DNA of 41,573 nucleotides from a virus: the IMG/VR virus record IMGVR_UViG_3300020186_000039, positions 1 to 41,573 of that record, one strand, 5' to 3'. A program made the translations under genes and the position numbers. Of the stretch, positions 8,613-15,354 are shown piece after piece; position 1 is the stretch's first letter; each line of letters begins with the position of its first letter. A model generated the notes under the pieces. The model was given only the letters and a program-made list of their open reading frames with translations. It did no database searches and was not told the DNA's origin.

Positions 8613-8646
8613 GGGAGCGGGGTTAGCGCCCTGCTCCCTTCACTTT
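8613..8646 (+). terminator. Probable rho-independent terminator
   Basis: GGGAGCGGGG (8613-8622) pairs with CCCTGCTCCC (8629-8638) through 10 positions with one G-T wobble and a 6-nt loop, followed by TTCACTTTT. The U-tract is interrupted, so termination may be partial. It lies between the fibre unit and the gene at 8672. Confidence 0.6.
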
Positions 8647-8671
8647 TAACCACAAACGGAGAAACGTTACT

Positions 8672-9049
8672 ATGAAGTTGGGTAAACTCGCCTCTGATGA
8701 GTTCGCTGCATCCCTCAAAGCCTTAATGGACCTCACTAACATCCCAGGAAAAACGGCGTTCGCGATCCGTGGCGTGGCTAAAATCATTGAGGTTGAGTGC
8801 ACCAAATGCCAAGAGCTTAAAATGCAGTACCTCAAGGACGCCGCTGAAAAGAACGAAAATGGCGAGATGATCCATGAGGGTACTAGGATAAAACTCGTTC
8901 CCAGCAAGCTCGACGAACTATCTAAAAAAATGGCTGATTTAAATGATATCGAAGTAGTGCTGCCCGAGATAAAATACGATGACCTAAGTACCGCTTCAGT
9001 TGGTTTGACCCCTAAGCATCTATTTAATCTGGAGTTCATCGTAGAGTAA
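8672..9049 (+). CDS. DUF1617-like small phage protein
   Basis: The protein has 125 residues, with GGAG upstream of the ATG. The layout (MKLGKLAS start, helical core rich in Lys and Glu, a CTKCQEL segment, then a KNENGEMI turn followed by strands) resembles phage proteins of the DUF1617 type found near tail genes. The single CxxC near residue 49 might be redox-active or bind metal. Its stop overlaps the ATG of the fibre-like gene at 9049. The family suggestion is from overall pattern and is uncertain. Confidence 0.5.
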   Translation: MKLGKLASDEFAASLKALMDLTNIPGKTAFAIRGVAKIIEVECTKCQELKMQYLKDAAEKNENGEMIHEGTRIKLVPSKLDELSKKMADLNDIEVVLPEIKYDDLSTASVGLTPKHLFNLEFIVE

Positions 9050-9795
9050 TGGCTACCATCATCGGCACATTAACGATTGACCAGAGCAACTTTTATGAGC
9101 TGGATCAGGATCCGCTTACCAGCGGATGCCCCGGTGTCGGTGTCGGTGATTTCTGTATCGTTGATGGGTACCGCGGGATCTGGCAAAAGACCGGCCCAGG
9201 TGATTCAGAGTTCGTCCGTATCGATGCCTGGACGGCGTTTGTTAACCAGGCGACCTCCGCAAGCACGCTAACTTTACTTGCAAACTCAGACTCAGTAATG
9301 GTCTTTACCGGGCCCACCGCTGGCCAGGTGGTGCAGTTCCCCGATGCAACTACGCTTGTCAACGGGTTTCAGTACCACTTTTTCAATGACTCCAGCCAGC
9401 CCATTGCACTTCAAGACAACGGTGGTAACCCTCTTTACACGGTACCCCCCACGTCTAGGGTGCTAGCCCTTTTAGCAAGCAACAGCTCGGCTAATGGCGT
9501 TTGGACGTTTGCAGGATTTTTATCAAGCGCAGACAAGGCCAAGCTGGATGCCTTGGTTACCAAGTCTGGTCGGGTGACTTCGGGGTCTTTCTCGGGGACG
9601 CCTAAGACCGCAACTGTCACATTCGCGAACCCGTTCCCAACTAATAACTACTCCGTTGACCTCACCGGAGCAGATGTAAGAGCGTGGTCCTATGAGTCAA
9701 AACTCAACGGCAGCTTTGTCATCAACTCCAATGCTGGCCAGGCTCTCACGGGAGATGTTAGTTGGCAGGCTCAGCTCGAGGGAGAGGTTGGTTAA
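9049..9795 (+). CDS. Fibre/appendage protein, paralogue of the leftward fibre genes
   Basis: The protein has 248 residues and begins at a TAATG overlap. Residues about 65-155 form a module (STLTLLANSDS, TAGQVVQFPDATTL) that recurs in the leftward proteins at 36097-36831 and 36834-37820. The C-terminal module (SGSFSGTPKTATVTF, VINSNAGQALTGDVSW) recurs at the C-terminus of the 36834-37820 protein. The N-terminal 20 residues resemble the 673-aa fibre at 6386. It is probably a short fibre, collar or head-fibre subunit with exchangeable modules. Confidence 0.7.
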   Translation: MATIIGTLTIDQSNFYELDQDPLTSGCPGVGVGDFCIVDGYRGIWQKTGPGDSEFVRIDAWTAFVNQATSASTLTLLANSDSVMVFTGPTAGQVVQFPDATTLVNGFQYHFFNDSSQPIALQDNGGNPLYTVPPTSRVLALLASNSSANGVWTFAGFLSSADKAKLDALVTKSGRVTSGSFSGTPKTATVTFANPFPTNNYSVDLTGADVRAWSYESKLNGSFVINSNAGQALTGDVSWQAQLEGEVG

Positions 9796-9938
9796 TGCCT
9801 TTGAAAAGCCCAAATTCTGGGTCTTTATACATTCCTAAAGACAGCATACAATATGTAAGAAATAATCCGTCTGAATACTCGGGGTTATGCCCTGGAGGAC
9901 AAACTAGGGGCGCTGCTCAATTTTCCATTATAGAGTAA
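9795..9938 (+). CDS. Small hypothetical protein
   Basis: This 47-residue gene starts at the ATG that overlaps the previous stop (TAATG), indicating coupled translation. It begins MPLKSPNSGSLYIPKDSIQ and contains a single Cys. There is no membrane segment. A small linker or accessory protein in the fibre block is plausible, but no family is recognised. The short length keeps confidence moderate; the exact overlap supports it. Confidence 0.5.
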   Translation: MPLKSPNSGSLYIPKDSIQYVRNNPSEYSGLCPGGQTRGAAQFSIIE

Positions 9939-9942
9939 ACCG

Positions 9943-10014
9943 ATGTTGCATTGGGCACCACATGATAACCCTAGTAGTTTTAACAGGCTGTGTCAGCTGG
10001 TTGGAGGCCTATGA
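9943..10014 (+). CDS. Possible 23-residue coupling peptide
   Basis: A short reading frame (MLHWAPHDNPSSFNRLCQLV...) starts 4 nt after the previous stop and ends in an ATGA overlap with the next gene at 10011. The next gene has GGAGG only 3 nt before its ATG, so translation of this short frame could help deliver ribosomes to it. It may equally be non-coding. Confidence 0.25.
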   Translation: MLHWAPHDNPSSFNRLCQLVGGL

Positions 10015-10625
10015 GTGTTCAGGTCCGACCAGGAGAACAACTGCCCCTGGAACTACTGCTATTTGATGGTGACACAACTAGGCACCCTGTAGCCCATGTG
10101 TTTAACGAAAACGGGGCACCTCTGGTCGGTAGTCCTTTCGTGCTAACAGGTATAGGGCTTGGCCGGTACATAAACCAGAGCCACCTCATCACCACGGCGG
10201 AAAAACGGTTTACCGCCGTTTACATCATTTACGAGGACATGTCCCATACGAATGAGGACCTGTTCTACGAGCGTGCTGAAGACGTCTTTGACGTCTCTGA
10301 TCTTTCAGCCTTGCTCGCGGCACAGTCCAACTATGTTAATCGCATGTCTACTGCCTACAACAGCACGAGTGGCATCCAAGAGGTGTTGGTCTGGCCCGAG
10401 AAGAACGGTCAAATCATTGCAGGCACCAATTGTGACATCGCCGTCAAGACGAGCTCCGGTGTCGTCGTCTGGCAAGCGTCACTGGCTGCCCCGACCCCAG
10501 ATGGCTTGTTCCCGTTTATACGGCCTGTTGTTGTTCAGGTAGACGCGAACTATTACATTGAAATTGATATTGTAGTTGATGGCTTTGTGCGCCACTCACG
10601 GCAAGCATTTGTCTCCATTGGTTAA
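10011..10625 (+). CDS. Beta-rich appendage protein
   Basis: The protein has 204 residues. The ATG at 10011 is preferred over a GTG at 9990 because GGAGG lies just upstream, though the spacing is short. The sequence contains two beta-sandwich-like halves (MSVQVRPGEQLPLELLLFDG and IQEVLVWPEKNGQIIAGTNC). The first resembles an N-terminal part of the protein at 2814. There is no signal peptide. It is probably a virion decoration or baseplate/neck component in the block leading to the portal gene. Confidence 0.65.
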   Translation: MSVQVRPGEQLPLELLLFDGDTTRHPVAHVFNENGAPLVGSPFVLTGIGLGRYINQSHLITTAEKRFTAVYIIYEDMSHTNEDLFYERAEDVFDVSDLSALLAAQSNYVNRMSTAYNSTSGIQEVLVWPEKNGQIIAGTNCDIAVKTSSGVVVWQASLAAPTPDGLFPFIRPVVVQVDANYYIEIDIVVDGFVRHSRQAFVSIG

Positions 10626-10640
10626 TAAAGCGAGGTGATT

Positions 10641-10898
10641 ATGGATCTCTCCGGTAACTCAGAGCTAAAGCTTTCCCTTGATATAGATGCTGGTACTGGC
10701 ATGACCACACTTACACTCAAAGACTCCAGCGACGTTATCCTAGGGACGATCATCACAGATACCTCTAGATTCCGGCCGATAATGGGCTGCCTGTACACTG
10801 TAGCTAGGGAGTACTCCCCCGACGCTGATATTGTGCCTCAAGGCTTCCGTATTAATTTAGATAAGAACGCGAAAACCGCTGTGGTGGAGTTTGGATGA
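10641..10898 (+). CDS. Small hypothetical protein
   Basis: The protein has 85 residues. The ATG at 10641 follows GAGG by 5 nt; an in-frame GTG at 10635 is less likely because it overlaps that GAGG. The sequence is beta-rich, with acidic strands (LKLSLDIDAGTGMTTLTL). Its stop overlaps the ATG of the gene at 10895 (ATGA). It probably encodes a small structural protein; no family recognised. Confidence 0.6.
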   Translation: MDLSGNSELKLSLDIDAGTGMTTLTLKDSSDVILGTIITDTSRFRPIMGCLYTVAREYSPDADIVPQGFRINLDKNAKTAVVEFG

Positions 10899-11170
10899 GG
10901 TTCATACCGAACAACACACAGCTAATTTTTTTGGGGAACATTAGTGCTGAAGGCATCGCTCCGCAAATCTCTTTCTATGATGCTTACTATACTGGCTCCC
11001 CAGCGGTTGGTTTTCACGTTATCGCTGACCCCACTTGCCCACCTGTTACAGAATTTATCGTCACCACCGAGACGGAGTGCTCGGCGGAAGTAGGGTTTTA
11101 CGTCTCAGAAGATGCAGATCCACCGGTGGCAAGTTTCTCGGTTGAAAATTCAGTTGATGAGGACTGCTAA
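10895..11170 (+). CDS. Small hypothetical protein, Thr/Val-rich
   Basis: The protein has 91 residues. The start overlaps the previous stop and the end overlaps the next start (TAATG at 11168-11172), so the three genes 10641-12009 are a tight translational unit. It is beta-rich, with three to four repeats of an aromatic-centred strand (ISFYDAYY, VGFHVIAD, VGFYVSED, ASFSVEN), which hints at internal duplication. It contains three Cys residues. Function unknown. Confidence 0.6.
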   Translation: MRFIPNNTQLIFLGNISAEGIAPQISFYDAYYTGSPAVGFHVIADPTCPPVTEFIVTTETECSAEVGFYVSEDADPPVASFSVENSVDEDC

Positions 11171-12009
11171 TGATAAAACTAAGGTGGCTGCCGTTTCCTG
11201 AAAGTAACGTGTCTGATTACCGCGTGTATCGCAGCATCATCGGTTTTCGCGCACCGCTCGTCTCGTTGGCTACGCTCAATAGCCTAACCCTCCAGCTAAA
11301 GATTAACGGCGGTGCTTTGCAGACGTTCACCTTCGACGCTGTTACCGCTGTAGTAGATAAAATAAATGCGACCATTATTGAAGGCACTGCCTACCTATCA
11401 AACGTAGACAGCAACTTCTTTTTCATTCGCTCTAACGTAAGAGAGACACCCGGCAGCGTGCAAATCGTTGGTGGGACGGCAATGGCGCTATTCAGCCTCA
11501 CTGCTAGACTGATTCTTCAGAAGTCAGAGGACTTCTTGATTGCTCAGATACCTGCTCTACTAGACCCTACTGTAACTGTTGAGTACCAAGACCCTGATGG
11601 TGTTTTGCAAGACTGGTATGCTATCTCCACAGTAGACAGCCTCACTAACGAGAGCATCAAAACTGCGTTTCGCCAACCCATCACAACCACAGGCCCAGTC
11701 TGTGTTTTGGAGGGAATCGTCGTTGATATTCAGGGTGCTAGGCTACCAGACGCAAAAGTGACAGCAAGGCTTGTAAAGTTTCCCCACAGCTCAGGAGTGG
11801 CTACTGGTGTGAGTGTGGCGCCCGTCACCACCTTAACTGGACCAGATGGACGTTTCAGCCTGCCTCTCCTTCAATGTGCCCTGGTGACGCTGGAAATACC
11901 TGTTCTGAAGTTCGCAAAACAAATTACCGTCCCAGCTAAAGGCTTTGAGTTTATTACAGACCTCACAGTTGATTTGGATTATCGTTACCCTCTGGGAACT
12001 GAGGTATAA
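11170..12009 (+). CDS. FN3-like plus carboxypeptidase-regulatory-like virion protein
   Basis: The protein has 279 residues. The N-terminus (LRWLPFPESNVSDYRVYRS) looks like the first strands of a fibronectin type III domain. The C-terminal 90 residues (from CVLEGIVVDIQG) look like a carboxypeptidase-regulatory-type beta-sandwich and are paralogous to the end of the protein at 2814. Such Ig-like domains are common on exposed surfaces of tailed phages. It directly precedes the portal gene with no gap, so a neck, collar or head-surface role fits. Confidence 0.65.
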   Translation: MIKLRWLPFPESNVSDYRVYRSIIGFRAPLVSLATLNSLTLQLKINGGALQTFTFDAVTAVVDKINATIIEGTAYLSNVDSNFFFIRSNVRETPGSVQIVGGTAMALFSLTARLILQKSEDFLIAQIPALLDPTVTVEYQDPDGVLQDWYAISTVDSLTNESIKTAFRQPITTTGPVCVLEGIVVDIQGARLPDAKVTARLVKFPHSSGVATGVSVAPVTTLTGPDGRFSLPLLQCALVTLEIPVLKFAKQITVPAKGFEFITDLTVDLDYRYPLGTEV

Positions 12010-14031
12010 ATGACGCAGTCAATGGCTTTAGATAATACGACCGGCGGGGGCAGTTTAACCCCTAGCCTTGCCCTTGGAGATTCACGCGGGAATCGCTACC
12101 CCAATCAGTTCTTCGATCTGTCCCAGCAGTACATGCCGCCGACGATCAAAGAGCTGTTTCGTTGGTGTACGTTTTACTATTACAACTCTCCGCTCATTGG
12201 CTCAGCGATTAAAAAAGTAAGTCGCTATCCAATCACGGATGTAATCTTTGATGATGAGTATGAATCTGTAAGGGATATCTGGAAGAAAGTTCTAGTGGAT
12301 GCCCTTAAGATAAAAGACCGTCTCATGGAAGTCAACCTTGATTACCATGTGTACGGAAATGCCTTTGTTTCTATACATTTACCATTTACACGGTTCCTGA
12401 TTTGTGGCTCTTGCAAAGCGCGCCAACCCATCCGCCAGTGGGAATGGTCCTTTCGTATGGCGACGTTTCAGTTCCAGGGGCAGTGCACTAAGTGCGGCGT
12501 TAATGGGCCAGTTGAAGTAAAGGACGTGCCGTACAAAGATTACAAGGCCGTTAAGCTGATCCGCTGGAACCCAGAGAACATGCAGATTAAGTTCAATGAG
12601 TACACCGGCCGGTACGTCTACATGTACACCGTCCCTACAAAACTCAAGAACGCAATCAACCGCGGCGACAAGGACATCCTCGAAGACATCCCTTTGGTGG
12701 TCCTTGAGGCTGTACGCAAGCGTCGCATGATTCGGTTCAGCGAAGACAACATCAAGCACCTAAAGAGCCCGACCCTGGCTGAACAAGACCAGGGCTGGGG
12801 TAAGCCAGCGATCATCCACGTCCTCAAAGACATGTTCTACTTTTACACCCTGCGGCGTGCGCAGGAAGCGATTGCCCTTGAGCACATCGTTCCGTTTGAC
12901 ATCATCTACCCCTTACCCAACGCACAACAGGATCCGTACATCCACACGGACCTTGCAAGCTGGCGCCAACAGATTGAGCTAGTGATCCGCAAGCATCGCC
13001 AAGATCCTAACTTCAAAGCCGTGATTCCAATCCCGGTTGGCTTTGGTCGCCTTGGTGGTGATGGCAAGACGCTTCTTCTTTCACCAGAGCTTAACTACAT
13101 CACGCAGACGGTTGTTGGTGGGATGGGAATCCCCCAAGAATTCCTTTTCGGTGGGTTGAACTTCACAGGGTCAAGCGTATCGCTTAGAACTCTTGAGAAT
13201 GACTTCATTCAGAACAGATCACAACTGCTCGACTTAGTAATATGGATCAAAGATAAACTTCGTATCTGGCTTGGTCTGCCTGACTGCGACAGCATGCGCT
13301 TTTCTGACTTCCGCATGGCGGATGATATTCAGAAGAACCAGCAGCTCATCGGCATGAACGCTCAGGGCAAAGTCTCTGACCAGACGTTACTCACAGAGCT
13401 TGGCTACGACTACGACCAGGAGATCAAAAAGAGGATAGAAGAGATCTACGTCGCCAACTACCTTATGGACCTACAGTCCAAGGGCGGGGCAAAAAGCCAA
13501 GGTGAGGCATCCCTCATTCAGTTCAACTACCAACAAAAGGTTCAGGAGCTAGCGGAGAAGGCCCAGGCCGACGCACAAGCTCGCATCACTGCTATGGGTC
13601 AGCAGCCAGGGCAGGCTCCTGGTTACGGCGGAGAGATGGGTCAGCCAGGCGCACTCGAAGCACAAGGTGGAGCACCAGGCGCAACGCAAGACCCCAACCA
13701 ACAATTGGCAGGTGGCCAACCCCCCGCCCCACAGCCAAGTGGTGGCATGAACCAAACATCTGAGTTTGCCCAAAAAGCCCCCCAGGACCAAATCGACTCA
13801 AAGGTAAACTCTTGGGCTGCCCAGCTCGTCAAGCTAGGCCCCATGCAGGCCAAGACCGCAATCGCAGAGATCAAGATGAAGATGCCTGATGTTGGCGCTG
13901 CGCTCGAGCGGAAGTATGGAGAGCTAATGGCTCAAGGTAACCCAGCCGGTGGCAACCCAGTCCCCAGGCTGGAGCCAAATATGAACCCTCTGCCAGAACG
14001 TGGTGTGCCTCGAAGGGCTGGAGCAGTCTAG
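12010..14031 (+). CDS. Portal protein with an inserted zinc-ribbon-like segment
   Basis: The protein has 673 residues, with GAGG 5 nt before the ATG. The order of segments, including YNSPLIGSAIKKVSRYPIT, VYGNAFVSIHLPF, GGMGIPQEFLFGGLNFTGSSVSLRTLEN and a C-terminal helical stem region, matches portal proteins of tailed phages. The portal forms a dodecameric ring at one capsid vertex for DNA passage and tail joining. CGSCKA and CTKCGV, about 34 residues apart near residues 137 and 163, form a likely CxxC/CxxC metal site, unusual for a portal. Residues about 525-585 are Gly/Pro/Gln-rich, then a helical domain follows. Confidence 0.85.
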   Translation: MTQSMALDNTTGGGSLTPSLALGDSRGNRYPNQFFDLSQQYMPPTIKELFRWCTFYYYNSPLIGSAIKKVSRYPITDVIFDDEYESVRDIWKKVLVDALKIKDRLMEVNLDYHVYGNAFVSIHLPFTRFLICGSCKARQPIRQWEWSFRMATFQFQGQCTKCGVNGPVEVKDVPYKDYKAVKLIRWNPENMQIKFNEYTGRYVYMYTVPTKLKNAINRGDKDILEDIPLVVLEAVRKRRMIRFSEDNIKHLKSPTLAEQDQGWGKPAIIHVLKDMFYFYTLRRAQEAIALEHIVPFDIIYPLPNAQQDPYIHTDLASWRQQIELVIRKHRQDPNFKAVIPIPVGFGRLGGDGKTLLLSPELNYITQTVVGGMGIPQEFLFGGLNFTGSSVSLRTLENDFIQNRSQLLDLVIWIKDKLRIWLGLPDCDSMRFSDFRMADDIQKNQQLIGMNAQGKVSDQTLLTELGYDYDQEIKKRIEEIYVANYLMDLQSKGGAKSQGEASLIQFNYQQKVQELAEKAQADAQARITAMGQQPGQAPGYGGEMGQPGALEAQGGAPGATQDPNQQLAGGQPPAPQPSGGMNQTSEFAQKAPQDQIDSKVNSWAAQLVKLGPMQAKTAIAEIKMKMPDVGAALERKYGELMAQGNPAGGNPVPRLEPNMNPLPERGVPRRAGAV

Positions 14032-14240
14032 TGTTTACGACGGTAAGAAGAACAGCGCAGTTTGATCTCAACAGCCAGAAGGATCGCTTTACCTATGATG
14101 AGATACTGAACGACCCTCTGTGTACCATCATTGAAAAGATTAAAGAGAAGATGCGTGAAGAGAGCAGAGACGGTGAAGAGGTAACCATAAAAGAGCGATT
14201 GGTTTTCATAGTGACTTGGGAAGAGAAAAAACTTTGTTAG
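14031..14240 (+). CDS. Small hypothetical protein
   Basis: The protein has 69 residues. The GTG start overlaps the portal stop by 1 nt, with GGAG 7 nt upstream. The sequence is charged and mostly helical (IIEKIKEKMREESRDGEE), with strand-like ends. No membrane segment or metal site. Tight coupling to the portal gene suggests a role in head assembly, but the family is not recognised. Confidence 0.6.
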   Translation: MFTTVRRTAQFDLNSQKDRFTYDEILNDPLCTIIEKIKEKMREESRDGEEVTIKERLVFIVTWEEKKLC

Positions 14241-14250
14241 GGGGTGTAAC

Positions 14251-14439
14251 ATGAAGTCGTTTAAATCATTCTTCAGAACGTCAGTCGGCATGAAGGACCA
14301 AAGTGAGGGTGTTGAGAAGCAGGCATCCGACGTTCCGCTTGGCATGAAAAAAGCTGTAGGCGGAGATAATGCCCCAGAGGCAGCAGCTGAGGATGTCAGC
14401 ACAGCCAGCTTGCCACAGCAAGTTTCTGGAATGAACTAA
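14251..14439 (+). CDS. Small hypothetical protein with EKQAS motif
   Basis: The protein has 62 residues, with GGGGG 6 nt before the ATG. It begins MKSFKSFFRTSVGMK and contains EKQAS near residue 21, like the KxAS tetrads in the proteins at 3586 and 27880. The rest is Ala/Gly/Glu-rich and likely disordered. It ends just before the bidirectional terminator at 14454, closing the structural operon. Possible scaffold- or cargo-type peptide; unproven. Confidence 0.55.
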   Translation: MKSFKSFFRTSVGMKDQSEGVEKQASDVPLGMKKAVGGDNAPEAAAEDVSTASLPQQVSGMN

Positions 14440-14440
14440 T

Positions 14441-14485
14441 AGCTAAAAAAAACAAGAGTGGGGTAACCACCCACTCTTATTTCTT
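14441..14485. terminator. Bidirectional terminator between convergent genes
   Basis: AAGAGTGGG (14454-14462) pairs perfectly with CCCACTCTT (14470-14478), with a 7-nt loop. An A-tract precedes it and a T-rich tract follows, so it can end both the rightward structural operon and the leftward gene at 14477. The preceding TAGCTAAAAAAAAC resembles an element found after two other stop codons in this window. Confidence 0.85.
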
Positions 14486-14842
14486 TTTCGGCTTGAGCAT
14501 CTTGTGCGTCCGTCGCAGATGGATCAAGAGACCTCGCTTTGATTTCCCTATGAAGGAGCACAGTTGGCAGGACAACTCAAAATCTGGTACGCCCTTCCCC
14601 GAATGCTTGGTAGCAAGGCCCCCAAACAACGTTGTTTGGAAGACCGTCTCTTCGGGCTTTTCTTCTTTCTTTGCGTAGCAGCTATCTACAATCTCCTGGT
14701 AGTTAGGTGTATTTTTAATGTAAGCCTCAAGACTTTTGCAATGCCTACGACAACTTTTATAGCGGTCGTAGTGTATGCAAGCTGGTGCGGGGCGCTTGCC
14801 TCCGTACCTCGGGCACTCGATGAAGTGACTCATCTTGTCCAT
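14477..14842 (-). CDS. C2H2-type zinc-finger protein
   Basis: The protein has 121 residues; the start may be the first ATG or one three codons later. Near the C-terminus, CQLCSFIGKSKRGLLIHLRRTH has the spacing C-x2-C-x12-H-x4-H, a classical C2H2 zinc finger, followed by a basic tail ending KPKKK. The N-terminal 40 residues hold four further Cys residues (CPRYGG, ACIHYD, SCRRHC), probably a second metal site. DNA or RNA binding is likely; a regulator is plausible. It is leftward and lies between the portal operon and the polymerase gene. Confidence 0.7.
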   Translation of the reverse strand: MDKMSHFIECPRYGGKRPAPACIHYDRYKSCRRHCKSLEAYIKNTPNYQEIVDSCYAKKEEKPEETVFQTTLFGGLATKHSGKGVPDFELSCQLCSFIGKSKRGLLIHLRRTHKMLKPKKK

Positions 14843-14845
14843 AAA

Positions 14846-15226
14846 TTACCTATTAGTCGAAAACCCAGGCCATTCACCAGGAGGCGGTGCTGCTGGAACT
14901 GGCGGGTTTTGCAACGGTCTATACTCGGTAGCTGGCTGGTATCCCCTACTGGAAAAAGCAGACGCTGCTGGGGACTGAGCCCTCATACTAACATCATAAA
15001 TATTTGGATCCTCTGCACCACCCCGTTTTTTGCCATACCTTATCAGGGTATCGCCAAGCGCCACAAAGAACGCTGTCACCGAGGCTTTTACAATTCCTTC
15101 CAAAAGCTCAATCCAAAACTCTTTTTTAGTAAAATGACCGAATATCTGTGCAGCGGCACCCGGTTTCTTTACAATCGATTGGCCACCTTTGCTTTCAGGC
15201 ACATTCACTTGCTGGCTTGTTTCCAT
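14846..15226 (-). CDS. Single-pass membrane protein with proline-rich tail
   Basis: The protein has 126 residues. The ATG at 15226 has a GGAGGGG-type ribosome site upstream and is preferred over one 54 nt earlier. A hydrophobic segment (IVKASVTAFFVALGDTLI) near residues 45-65 is probably membrane-spanning or amphipathic. The C-terminus is rich in Pro, Ser and Gln. The layout is mirrored in the protein at 33622-33912. A TTGGTATAAGC promoter-like element lies about 110 bp upstream. Function unknown. Confidence 0.65.
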   Translation of the reverse strand: METSQQVNVPESKGGQSIVKKPGAAAQIFGHFTKKEFWIELLEGIVKASVTAFFVALGDTLIRYGKKRGGAEDPNIYDVSMRAQSPAASAFSSRGYQPATEYRPLQNPPVPAAPPPGEWPGFSTNR

Positions 15227-15336
15227 CAACTTCCCCTCCTCCTTGTGATAAAATTCCTTCCAGGATCGCTTCAAATGCAACTTTTAACAAATCAAGCACG
15301 GCTCCCCCTTTTCAATAGTGAACAACAACTCAAAAG

Positions 15337-15347
15337 GCTTATACCAA
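15337..15347 (-). promoter_or_regulatory. Promoter-like extended -10 element
   Basis: TTGGTATAAGC on the minus strand is shared, exactly or with one to three changes, with sites near 24846, 25871 and 33955. It looks like an extended -10 (TG-G-TATAAG). It would drive the leftward genes at 15226 and 14842. No -35 consensus is visible. It lies only 8 nt before the ATG of the divergent RNA polymerase gene. Confidence 0.55.
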
Positions 15348-15354
15348 GAACGAT

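Noticed and set aside
9963-10067. A 34-codon frame starting MITLVVLTGC, which resembles a lipobox
   Set aside because: No ribosome site, and nearly all of it lies in another frame over the start of the 10011 gene; the lipobox match is short and probably accidental.
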